A stretch of DNA of 64,000 bases, from the NCBI RefSeq assembly GCF_000281045.1, contig NW_008246143.1, positions 89,092-153,091 of the forward strand, in the 5' to 3' direction. The DNA comes from Saprolegnia diclina VS20. Its lineage: Eukaryota; Oomycota; Saprolegniomycetes; Saprolegniales; Saprolegniaceae. The notes under the pieces were generated by a model. The model had not been told where the DNA came from. It ran no database searches and saw only the letters and a list, made by a program, of their open reading frames with translations. Made by a program: the position numbers and the translations under genes. Numbering within the stretch: position 1 is the first letter of the stretch; each line of letters starts with the position of its first letter. Shown here piece by piece: positions 55,073 to 64,000 of the stretch.

Positions 55073-55558
55073 ATGGCTTCGTGGCGGGCGCGACGGACAG
55101 GGACGACGAAACACACGACGGCGGCATTTGGGTCGGCACCGCGGTTCCACTACCGCAAGCCATCAACCGTGACCCCGACCACAGCCATCGTCGTAGAGAC
55201 TCCGTCCAAGCGACACTCGAACAACTACTTCGGTCTTGCCAAACGACTCGAAGCTCCCGTACTACCGACCCCAGGCCCCGGCGCGTACGACATCCCGCGT
55301 ATTGCAGTGCCGGAACGGGTTGGGACGCCGTTTGGATCGACGGCGCCCAAGACTCTGTGCTTGACCAAACCGCCGTACACGCGCGAAGCGCTCGAGCTCC
55401 ACCCCGAGTCGGCGGCACCCCTCGTTTACCCAACGTCACCCAGCATCAAGATCGACGACGGCCATGGCTATAGCCGCGTCGTGGGGCGCCAACTCGCCAA
55501 AGGCAAGGGCAGCACGCCAGGCCCCGGGGCCTACAACCTACCCAGCGCTTTGCAGTAG
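55073..55558 (+). CDS. SHIPPO/STPGR-repeat protein, or C-terminal domain of the RCC1 gene
   Basis: 161 aa from ATG 55073. It has the SHIPPO-type motifs PTPGPGAYDIP and STPGPGAYNLP, plus FGSAPRF and FGSTAPKT, typical of ODF3/SHIPPO proteins that bind the inside of axonemal microtubules. The start lies only 36 bp after the RCC1 stop codon, and an acceptor (TCCACCAG) directly before it allows in-frame splicing from the RCC1 gene. Oomycete zoospores are flagellate, so an axonemal role is sensible. Whether this is a separate gene or the tail of an RCC1-SHIPPO fusion is open. Confidence 0.78.
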   Translation: MASWRARRTGTTKHTTAAFGSAPRFHYRKPSTVTPTTAIVVETPSKRHSNNYFGLAKRLEAPVLPTPGPGAYDIPRIAVPERVGTPFGSTAPKTLCLTKPPYTREALELHPESAAPLVYPTSPSIKIDDGHGYSRVVGRQLAKGKGSTPGPGAYNLPSALQ

Positions 55559-55662
55559 TGTAGAAGTAGCAGCACGTTGCTCATGGTCGAAAGTAGCAAA
55601 TCACAGACAAGAATAACATTAGTTGGACAAGGTGGACAAGCACCAATAAATAAGAGAGCGCG

Positions 55663-57396
55663 TCAGCAGTGGCCATTCGCGAGGCGGAAGCAAGCGGCGT
55701 CGGGCGTCAGCGTCAACGTCGTCACCACAATGGCAAACGTCAGCCCGAGAAGCAGCGTTCCCACGAGCGCGCGTGCAGCGCAGAGCGATCTGCCGCCTTC
55801 GTTCTTGAGGTACTGGAGCTCAATCTTCTGCGGTGGCAGGAGGACGAGCCAGAGAAGCGCGAGGAGCTGCGCCGCAAACGAGATGAGCATCGACGTGGTG
55901 ACGTGCCACCTATCGGCGTCGCTGTCGTCGAGCCACATGGAGTCCGAGACGCCGAGCGTCTTGTCGACGGTCGAGTAGAGGAGGGTGCCGAGGGGCGTCG
56001 ACCAGTTGTGCGCGTTCGTGACGAGGCTGGCCACCGTGCCTTCATTCCCGCGTTCGGCAATCTCGATCGCGCAGAAGAAGGCGACGAGGAAGCGTATGGC
56101 GATGCAGAGACTGTCGGCGAAGGGCACCCAGAGGACGATGTACGGTCCGCGGCGCACGTCCCATATCGTAAGCAGCACGAGCGCCATGTCCACGACGACC
56201 GCGAGAATACTCGAGCCCGCGACGAGGTAGCGCCAGTTCCAGAGCAGACCGGCGCGGGCGATGGCAAAGAAGCCGAGCGCAATCACAAGGAGACTCAGCG
56301 TGTCCATGATGGAGGCGTCGAGGGCCGTGACGTTGCCCCACTGCTCGGCGAGCGGAAGGAGCGCGTTCGAGTGGAAGGACGCAAACAAGTTGTGGAGCAC
56401 GCGAAAGGCCACGACCTGCCAGAGTACTCGCGACTGCATGAGCTGGTAGAGTTGGTGCAGCCACGACGAGAGTCGGACGGCCTCCATGCGCGGCTCGACA
56501 ACGTCCCGCGCCGTGCCCACGAGCGCGATGCACGACGGCACGAGGAGGAGCCCATAGCCGACGTTGGGCGCCACGTCAAAGTCAAAGGAGCCGCCGAGCC
56601 CGCGCGAGTTGGTGAAAATGCACACGTAGACATGCCCGACGACCGCGGCGAGCGTCCGGATCGCGTACATGACGGCGGCGACGTAGCCACGCCGAGGGAG
56701 CGGCTCGCGCTGGGCGTAGTGGACCGTCACGGCGTCCGCTGCCGCCGAGACCATCGCGTAGCCAAGACCGATCAAGACGGACGCGATCACAAACTGGTGC
56801 CCGTGGGCTTGAGTCTCCATGTTGTACGTCGCGTCCCGCTCGGCAGCGCTAAGCGAATCGAGGCGCGTGTAGTTGCATGCAGCTTCGGTGCGCGGGCGGA
56901 TGCGGCAGAATGGGTCGTGGAAGTTGGCAAGCGTCAGGAACGCGAGGGAGATGCACGTTGTCATCCAGCCGAGGAGCATCCACGGCTTGCGCCGGTAGCC
57001 TCGGATGGGCACGCAGTCGCTGAGCACGCTGAAGAAGATCTTGAGAAGCCAGCCGAACGAGATAAGGATCGAGTAGGCCAAGACCTCGTAGCCAGTGAGG
57101 CCGAGGTAGAGGTTGAAGAGCGGGTACACGAGGCTCGGGATGATGCCATACAAAAGTCCGAGCGCCACGTACTGCAGGATGAGCCCGCGGCCTTCGCGGC
57201 TCTGCAGCGCGACGGCGCCGCCAGGTATCAGCGCGCTGCTGTCGTCCATGTGAATGTACTCTATCGCGGGCGGCTCTTTCGCCTCCATGACGGCGGTCGC
57301 CGTCTGCATGATGTCGTACAGCGAGGAGGGCCGCATGGCAACTCGCATAGTGGCCACCAGAGTGGCACTCGCAAGATCGGCCAGGTCAGCGTACAT
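55663..57396 (-). CDS. Folate-biopterin transporter family (BT1/FBT) membrane protein
   Basis: 577 aa, intronless, with about twelve hydrophobic helices. The hallmark is IRGYRRKPWMLLGWMTTC after helix 2 (Y(R/K)RKPW motif of BT1 carriers), preceded by KIFFSVLSDCVP, and AAADAVTVHYAQREP after helix 4. BT1 proteins, related to major-facilitator carriers, move folates, pterins or other solutes in trypanosomatids, plants and oomycetes. A long loop with Cys (FCRIRPRTEAACNY) lies between helices 3 and 4. The start at 57396 is the longest; MRPSSLYDIM slightly downstream is an alternative. The substrate is unknown. A 614-aa frame on the other strand is a shadow. Confidence 0.87.
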   Translation of the reverse strand: MYADLADLASATLVATMRVAMRPSSLYDIMQTATAVMEAKEPPAIEYIHMDDSSALIPGGAVALQSREGRGLILQYVALGLLYGIIPSLVYPLFNLYLGLTGYEVLAYSILISFGWLLKIFFSVLSDCVPIRGYRRKPWMLLGWMTTCISLAFLTLANFHDPFCRIRPRTEAACNYTRLDSLSAAERDATYNMETQAHGHQFVIASVLIGLGYAMVSAAADAVTVHYAQREPLPRRGYVAAVMYAIRTLAAVVGHVYVCIFTNSRGLGGSFDFDVAPNVGYGLLLVPSCIALVGTARDVVEPRMEAVRLSSWLHQLYQLMQSRVLWQVVAFRVLHNLFASFHSNALLPLAEQWGNVTALDASIMDTLSLLVIALGFFAIARAGLLWNWRYLVAGSSILAVVVDMALVLLTIWDVRRGPYIVLWVPFADSLCIAIRFLVAFFCAIEIAERGNEGTVASLVTNAHNWSTPLGTLLYSTVDKTLGVSDSMWLDDSDADRWHVTTSMLISFAAQLLALLWLVLLPPQKIELQYLKNEGGRSLCAARALVGTLLLGLTFAIVVTTLTLTPDAACFRLANGHC

Positions 57397-58038
57397 TCCG
57401 CAATGTATCGCGTACGTCTCCTAATTTGTATGCAGTGTACGTACGCTGAACGAGTTGCGGAATGGACGAGGTACGGAGCCGTCATCCTAGACAGGGCGGC
57501 TGGCTCTCGGTAGGGGCCATTGCCGCCAACCTTCTCACTGCTACGATGCTCAAAGGACTGCTGGGAGGAGGCTGCATTGCTGATTCAAGCAGAGCTGTGC
57601 CCTTGCCCGAGCTGGTGCTGCAAATTCCCAAGCATGCAAGCGTAAGGAGACGCGCAGCACCGAGTGCAGCACCTGTTCCGACGACACCTGCTGACGTGTC
57701 CGGCACTCGGAGAGGGCCGCCTCTGTACAACAGCATTCTCAACGCTGGGTTTATTGCTTGGATATCGGCGGCCAAACCTCATGCAACATGACGTGCCGTT
57801 GAAGTACGTCTGTTCGCGAAGCTTTGGGTGAGACGCTTGCAGCATTCGAGCGACGATGTGTACCGGTACGTCCAAGGTCAATGCGATCCTGGCGCTGGGA
57901 CTCTGTCTTGAAACCAGCGGAATTCGACTGCAATGGTAGAAGAGTCCAAGCGCGCATCTTCGTCTGCACTGCCAACACTACTCAAGTGAATGGACGGGTA
58001 TCAAACATATCCGGACGGAACCGGAGGCTTCATTTCCA
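57397..58038 (+). other. Intergenic; possible small ORF 57462-57791
   Basis: A 109-aa plus-strand frame (AIAANLLTATMLKGLLGGG, LPELVLQIPKHASVRRRAA) is protein-like, but a similarly long frame runs antisense, so it is not called. TATCCGGA lies at 58008-58015, 23 bp before the thioesterase ATG. Confidence 0.3.
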
Positions 58039-58972
58039 ATGCTGCGCCGTTGCTTGCTGCCAGTCCGCCGATCGCTCATGGCCAAGTCGATGCACACCAA
58101 GACGCACGTCGTCGCCGTCGACAAAGCGAGCGACACGATCACGTTCACGCCCAAGGCCCAGCACTCGGCGTCGCTCGTCTTCATGCACGGGCTCGGCGAC
58201 ACGGCCTACGGCTGGGCCGACACGATCCAATTCATGTCGGCGTCGCTTCCGCACGTCAAGTGCATCCTGCCCACGGGTACGTGGCGTCGCCATATTGCTT
58301 GCCTCCACATTATTGGAATGGGATAGCGCCGACGCAGCCTGTGACGCTCAATCACGGCATGGCGTGCCCGTCATGGTACGACATCCAGTCCCTCACGAAC
58401 CGCAAGGGCGACCCGTGCACTGGCATCGAGGCCTCGCGCGACCGTATTCTCGGGCTTATCGAGAACGAAATTGCCTCGGGCATTGACGCGTCGCGTATCG
58501 TCATTGGCGGCTTCAGCCAGGTGCGCGCCGCCACCTCGTTCGACGCAAGACGAAGTGTAGGGCGGGGCCATGTCTCTCTTTACGGGTTACCAAATGCCGC
58601 ATGCGCTCGCAGGCGTCCTTGTTCTCTCTGGCTACGTTCCCAAGTCGGATGTAAGCGCCATCATCATTAGCATCATCTCACGCGGCGTAGACCTTTGCGG
58701 TGCCCGACGCCCTCAAGGACGTGCCGCTCCTCATGTGCCACGGCGACAGCGTACGCCGACGATGCGAGCGAGGTATATGTGTACAAGGTTGTCTGCATTA
58801 GGATATGGTGGTGCAGCTGAGCTGGGCGGAGCTTTCGGTCGAGAAGGTCCAGAGCCAAGGCGTCAAGAACGTCGAGTTCGTCGTGTACGAGGACCTGGAC
58901 CACGGCTCGTCCATGGACGAAATCAAGAAGGTCCAAGCGTGGCTCGCCAAGGTGCTGCCGACCGACGCCTAG
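58039..58972 (+). CDS. Acyl-protein thioesterase (APT1/LYPLA-like)
   Basis: 250 aa from five exons; introns 58277-58326, 58521-58560, 58651-58690 and 58751-58801. An alpha/beta hydrolase that removes palmitate from Cys of membrane proteins or acts on lysophospholipids. SASLVFMHGLGDTAYGW carries the oxyanion loop, ILPTAPTQPVTLNHGMACPS is the APT lid region formed across the first intron, GFSQGGAMS (formed across the second intron) holds the catalytic Ser at about 143, HGDSDMVV (formed across the fourth) holds the Asp, and DLDHGSS the His. An Arg-rich leader MLRRCLLPVRRSL of about 17 residues could be a mitochondrial presequence or a late start; MAKSMHTKTH at residue 14 is an alternative. Confidence 0.92.
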
Positions 58973-59083
58973 ACGCGCTTCCATCCGCAATAACATGCTT
59001 GCTGTTGCGACCAAGGCCAGCCATCTCGTTTCCTTGGAAAATGCCGGGACCAACGTATCGTGGGGCTGTTAGAGTTGTAGTAA

Positions 59084-61151
59084 TTACATCATGTACGTGG
59101 GTTGGTCGCCGTTGCTCTCGAGTGGCACAAGCATCACGTAGCTCTCGACGCTCTGCTGTGTGAGGAGGCTTCCGTGCTGGTTGCTGCTGCCAGCCGTCGT
59201 CCACCCGTTGCCGTCGCTCGGCGTGTGCTCCTAACAACGGACGTTGAATACGATCCCGGTCACAGAGATGGTCGTACGGAGCTCAGGCCTTCGTCGCCAC
59301 CGTCGTTTGGGTTGATGCGATGTTGGCCGATGGGCACTGTCGGGTGACTCATGCGCAGGACCACCGACGGCCGCCGGCGCATCGGGCTCACGGTCGCGTT
59401 CGAATTGGTGTTGGACGCACTGCTGGCTACGATCACGGTACCGTCGGGTGACGGCGCAACCAACCAAGAGGGCGTACCGCTAAACGCACTCAGATCTTCT
59501 TCCGGGTACCGGTCCTCCTTGGCACTCGTGGGCTGCAGTAGCGTATCGGCGCACCGGTCGTAGCTTTGTCGAACGACATGGAAGGGCTCAACGCGCGGTT
59601 GCTGGAACGTTCCAAACGGCAGCGACTGGTTTGACGACGCCGCGCTGCTGCTGTGACGCCGCGCATGCCTACAGCATCAGGTGAGAACGACGAGAAGCAA
59701 TCGCTGACGTACGCGTACTGGGGCGGATCGCTCGGGCGGCGGTGTGTCGGCGGCCTCTGGCCTTCCTGAGGACCGTAGTGCTCGTACATGCGGAAACGCT
59801 CTTCGCTTGCGAGCGAAATCGTGTCGCCGTTGGCACGCGTGCGCGGCGTCCGCGCCATCTGGAGCACCTCGGGGCCAAGGTGGCGGGGCGGCGCTCGGAC
59901 GCCAGTGTCCGGTCCGTACGATGGCGGCTGTTGGCGGGGCACGTACTGACTGATGCTGCAGCTAATGTCTGTGATCATCGTGCCGCGGTCATCTTCGTTG
60001 GACTCGTCGTCGAGCGGCTCCGAGTAGAGCTCGGATGTGGGCACGAGGCGCATGTCGGCCTGGCCGCGCGTCGTTGCCGAGCACAGCGTGCAGATGCGCA
60101 CGCGGCGAAGGCCGACGTTGGGCAAGTCGAGCTCCCAGACCGAGTGGCAGCGCTTGCAGATGGCCTCGCCGCACTTGCGGCACGTGAACTTTTTCTGAAA
60201 AAAGTAAAAGCGCTTGTAACAGAGAATGCACTCCATCTTTTCGCGGAGCGACGGGAGCTCGAGGTCGCCAAGGAGCGGCTCGGACTCCAAACGCTGCTCT
60301 TGGAGGACACGGTTGAGGTTCGAGAGCGCAGCGATCTTCCGGCGTGCCATGACGTCCGACATCCACTGCGGCGCCGACCCTTTGCAGTCGATCTCGAGAA
60401 AGTAGTGGCACTCGAGCTCGCCAGGCTTGTTGGTTTCGAGGAAGACAAAGCCCGAGTAGTAAAAGCTGCCGCGGATGATCTTGAGCGCCTCGAGCGGTGG
60501 ACAGGCGGGGATCTTGACCGAGTGCATGGCGTGCGCCCAGCCGCGGCGGCCGTCGGGCGACGTAAACTCTTCATTGCACTAGACAAGACACGATGACGAG
60601 ATTTGCACCGAGAAGAAACGTACCTCGAGGTAGACAAAATCACGGTTGTACGAGAAGGGCACGGGCGACGCGACGCACGCCCACGTGATGCCAATCGAGT
60701 CTCGCGGGCGCGCGCCAGTGGGCTGCGTGAGGTTGTAGAGAACCATCGTGTCGAGGATATCGCGGGATCGCATGATGCTCTGACCGCGGTCGACCTTGAA
60801 CTGAAGAGCGACCTCTTCGATCGTCGCGTTGACTTGTGTGACGCCCCGATGCAACGACGACGCGGTCGCACTTGTTGGCGATCGAGGGCGGCTGTTTCGA
60901 AGGCGTCCAGACGTCGTCATGTCCCCGTGGCTGAAGAGGTCGTCGCGAAGAGGTACCCCAATGTTCTTGCTCATGCGAACACCGTTGCGGACATTGATGG
61001 TCGACCACTCCGAGTGGGGTGAGTACGACGTCTCAATGAGTCGGAGGCAGGCCATGCGAGCGACGAGGACGAGGTACGCCTCTTCTTCGCGGTCCATCTC
61101 GCCGCAGTGGAAGTAGTCCCGCGGCAGCGGCATGTGGTGCTCGGGCTTCAT
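59084..61151 (-). CDS. START-like/FYVE protein 6
   Basis: 643 aa from four exons; introns 60579-60623, 59669-59712 and 59231-59277. The START-like part has LPRDYFHCGEMDREEEAYLV, VNATIEEVALQFK, YNRDFVYLECNEEF (across the first intron, at the shared (Y/L)xE|C site) and GRRGWAHAMHSVKIPACPP. The FYVE finger at about 290-345 has CILCYKRFYFF, KKFTCRKCGEAICKRC and RVRICTLC. The tail is Ser/Pro/Arg-rich. The end of the gene is not visible as one frame: two further introns lead to QSVESYVMLVPLESNG and a TAA at 59084-59086, adding about 180 residues beyond the long open frame. The start ATG at 61151 is well placed. Confidence 0.87.
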
Positions 61152-61902
61152 GCGATCAGGAAGGCCGTCGGGGGACCCAGTTTCAAAGTAATGTTGTGTG
61201 TCACGCAGCGGTTTGTGCCAAGTGCCCGTTTTTTTTACTCCCCCCCCGAGGCTCTAAAATCCCAACGCATACAAACTTCGAGGTAATAGTTGGTCCACCA
61301 CCCCCCTCTGTCGCCGAATTGTCCCATCCAAGCACCATACAAACGACAGGTGGTCTCGTCGCCTAGAGTGTTTGGGCCTAGGATCTCAAACCTCTCTCCC
61401 AAGGCGTCGTGCGTCGTCACCAGAAACCAAGGTGCGTACCGTGTACTCGGTGCTGCTATTAGCTACTAGTAGGCAAAGTCCTTGGCGCACAGTATCCTTG
61501 GCCGAGAAAGACGTGCCAGAAGCCAGTGGCTATCACGCACGAAAAATTGAGCGCCGAGGCCCATCACCAACATCGCTTGCTTGTTGCTCTATCTCACTCG
61601 TCGTCCCTCGGCGCCGATTGCTCTTCAATAGCCTAGGTCTGTAGCAATAGTAATGGCACGTTCGTCGCTCGAATCGAACACGGCGAACGCGGCAGTAAGC
61701 TCGTTCGAGAGCATAGAACTCACGCCGCCATAGACACTGGACTGTGCCGCCGCCAAAGCTGCCACCACGCGCTAATGGGTTCTGTGATGCTGAAGCCAAG
61801 TCTCTCGTTTGCTTGAGGAGGCCGACTTCTTGCATGTGGCATATGCCACCCTTGACACATTCGGTTGATATCCGGATAGCATGGGCGGATGAAAATCTTG
61901 AA
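61152..61902. other. Intergenic, divergent promoters
   Basis: Contains short poly-T and poly-C runs near 61230-61247 and, at its right end, the TATCCGGATA palindrome. No gene supported. Confidence 0.4.
61869..61878. promoter_or_regulatory. TATCCGGATA palindrome, upstream of SET-domain gene
   Basis: Exact ten-base palindrome 24 bp before the ATG at 61903. Confidence 0.45.
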
Positions 61903-63605
61903 ATGGAATCGCCCACGAAGCGGGTGCGGACGTCGCTGACGCTGGAGGATGCGGCAGACGTGGCATCGCCGCCCGTGAGCAAGATGACGCTAAGCCTTGC
62001 ACCGTCACAAGACACGCCGGCGGCCATCGACGATGCCACCTTTGACGACAGTGATACGTGGGACGTCCCGACGCGACTCTGCAAGTGGCTGGCTGCGAAT
62101 GGCGCGGACCTCGAGAAGCTGCGCATCGAGACGTACGCACCAGAGGTGCGCGGTGTGCACGCCAAGCGTCCATTCTCGGCCGGCGACCGCGTCATGCTCA
62201 TTCCTCTCAACTGCCTCATCACTGTCGAAATGGGCAAAGCGACAGACATTGGGATCAAGATCCAGCACCTCGAGTTCGGCGCGCCCAAGCACATCTTCTT
62301 GATGATGTATCTTTTGACAGACATGGAGCTTGGAAACGACTCGTTCTTCAAGCCGTACTACGACTCGCTGCCGCCGACGCTGCACAACTTACCCGTCTTT
62401 TGGACCGACGACGAGCTGCGCTGGCTGCAAGGGTCACACATCCTGCACCAGATTCGCGACCGCAAGGCCACGATCGCACGAGACTATGAAGCCATTTGCG
62501 TCGTGGACCCGGCCTTTCGCCGCTTCTCGCTCGAACGCTTCATGTGGGCGCGCATGATTGTGTGCAGCCGCAACTTTGGCATCAGCGTCCATGGCTTCAA
62601 AACCGCGGCGCTCGTGCCGTACGCCGACATGCTCAACCACTACCGACCCCGCGAAACGAGGTACAACGCGCTCCCTTCTTTGTTCTCATTGGGTGTAGCT
62701 GGACCTTTGACGACGACGCCAACGGGTTTACGATCACGGCGCTGCACGGCATTGCAGCTGGCAACCAAGTCTACGACTCGTACGGCAAAAAGTGCAACCA
62801 CCGGTGCGTTCAACGTCAGTGCCGAGTCCGCTCAGCGCGCGACTAGGTTCCTTCTCAACTATGGGTTTGCCGTGCCCGACAACACGGAAGAAGACGGACG
62901 CAACCCGAACGAGGTTCTCTTCCCGCTCCAGCTCCTCGAGAACGAGCCCTCGTCGCTCTTCGGCAAGAAGCAGCGGTGCTCTGCGACGTCTGCATCGCGC
63001 ACGCTGAAAGCTGCTGTAGGTACCTCCACGACAGCGGCGTGTACTCGATGGACACGCGCTTCAGCACGTACCACGGCGACGCCAACACGCGCGAAGGTCT
63101 CATCGTGCGTCTGGCGTTCGATATGTATCGAGCTGCGTAGGACTGAGTTTTCTGCGCCTCATTGTCGCGACCGAGTCGGAGTTTGACGCGTTCTCGGTGC
63201 AGACGCCGGCGCACGCGATCCCTCCGATTTCGCTCGAGAACGAGGTTCGCGTGCTCAAGCACATTGCGGCCCTCGCCACGGTGCAGGTATGGAAACGCCT
63301 CTGGAAGCAGAGACAAGACCCGATCGTAGCTGTTCCAATACGCCACGTCGCTCGAACAGGACATGGTTGCCGTCGCGCAATGCCCCGTCTTCTCCAACCA
63401 AGCGCAGGCGCTGCATTTCATCATGGGCGAGAAGCGCGTGTGCATGTACTACCAAAGCATGGCCTACGACGTCGCGCCGCTCTGGACGCAGCCGCACGAT
63501 GTCATCCGAGCACGCGTCGTCGCCGAGTACGAGCCCGAGGACGACCCCAAAAGCCGATACGTCGACGATGTCACGGCGTTTCTCCTTGGCGACCCGTTTG
63601 AGTAG
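61903..63605 (+). CDS. SET-domain protein lysine methyltransferase (LSMT/SETD-like)
   Basis: 496 aa from six exons; introns 62661-62698, 62804-62846, 62976-63019, 63097-63140 and 63287-63329. The SET parts are EVRGVHAKRPFSAGDRVMLI near residue 75 (substrate/cofactor entrance), FMWARMIVCSRNFGI, LVPYADMLNHYRPRETRSW (the NH cofactor motif, formed across the first intron) and VYDSYGKKCNHRFLLNYGF (catalytic Tyr, across the second intron). Behind it is a helical Rubis-subs-bind-like region with an additional hydrophobic core. Class VII non-histone methyltransferases such as SETD3/SETD6 and Rubisco LSMT have this layout. The target protein is unknown. The N-terminal 45 residues are disordered. Confidence 0.88.
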
Positions 63606-64000
63606 CGGTGGTTCGAGTAGCGAATTTAACAGTGACCCATGGGCTTGCTTGTGATTTTAGAGCTACGGCAGAAGCGCAAGTGACAGCCTCGGACGGCCCA
63701 AGCACTTTACGAGGCGCTCTTGAGCAGGTCGGACGGATTTGGGATCGCCCATACGTCTCGCCCTTGTGTGCTGGGAATGGCAAGCTGTTAAAGCTTCGGG
63801 CGAGCACGTCGGTCGAGTACTGGCACTGGCACTTGGTGAACCGAATGAAGTGCAACAGTATTAGACGCCTGGTCGGCGGGTGCGGTGCGCACACCCATGG
63901 TGCGTCACGTGTCTGTTCACATAAAAGCTCTTCGGTTCTTGCACCAGATAACGTCGCCCCGACACGACGGCAGAAGAGGATGGGCGATCAGACGCAGTGC
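63606..64000. other. Right-end intergenic sequence
   Basis: No supported gene before the window ends; frames here lack motifs. Confidence 0.35.

Noticed and set aside
55669-57513. 614-aa plus-strand open frame
   Set aside because: Antisense shadow of the BT1 transporter; composition is Arg/Glu/His-rich with no motifs, whereas the opposite strand has helices and the YRRKPW signature.
1-64000. tRNA, rRNA, CRISPR arrays, bacterial operons or plasmid/phage genes
   Set aside because: Searched by eye for the relevant motifs and layout; nothing fits. Pervasive spliceosomal introns point to a eukaryotic nuclear genome.

Overview
The window looks like nuclear DNA of an oomycete, most likely a saprolegnialean water mould. 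This is an inference from content: about twenty densely packed eukaryotic genes interrupted by very short GT-AG introns (mostly 36-56 bp, usually with GTAC or GTGC donors and TAG acceptors), strongly GC-ending codons, a SKN1/KRE6-type GH16 protein with a secretion signal, and six START-like/FYVE-like proteins, a family oomycetes expand heavily. No bacterial operon, rRNA, tRNA, CRISPR or intact transposon was seen. Gene models were joined by hand so that every exon sum is a multiple of three and protein motifs read through each junction; I resolved roughly 105 introns this way.

Layout. 1-11.7 kb: GH16 glucan protein (cut by the left edge), PX-RING protein, membrane-anchored 2OG-Fe(II) dioxygenase, two tandem HAD-like pseudo-phosphatases, a ten-exon RUS-family protein, and a small Cys-containing oomycete-type protein. 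12-18 kb: COG7, then 3.4 kb with a 148-bp palindrome and eroded coding-like segments. 18-31.5 kb: two START/FYVE-like genes, a Nudix fusion, two ankyrin-like paralogs flanking a C2 protein, GTPBP1, and an unrecognised 271-aa protein built from ten small exons. 32-39 kb: two divergent START/FYVE genes, one with a PRY-repeat tail. 39-50 kb: MFS transporter, TELO2, a polytopic membrane protein and SEC24. 50-64 kb: START/FYVE-like gene, DUF3128-like protein, ZNF706-like protein, RCC1-repeat protein abutting or fused to a SHIPPO-repeat protein, BT1/FBT transporter, acyl-protein thioesterase, START/FYVE gene and SET-domain methyltransferase.

There are no operons. Common themes are membrane traffic and phosphoinositide or lipid recognition (SEC24, COG7, PX-RING, START/FYVE, C2, acyl-protein thioesterase) beside housekeeping genes (TELO2, GTPBP1). 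The most unusual signals are a palindromic TATCCGGATA motif close upstream of several start codons, symmetric phase-1 mini-exons encoding the SEC24 N-terminus, an unknown protein assembled from small phase-0 exons, and a possible RCC1-SHIPPO fusion.
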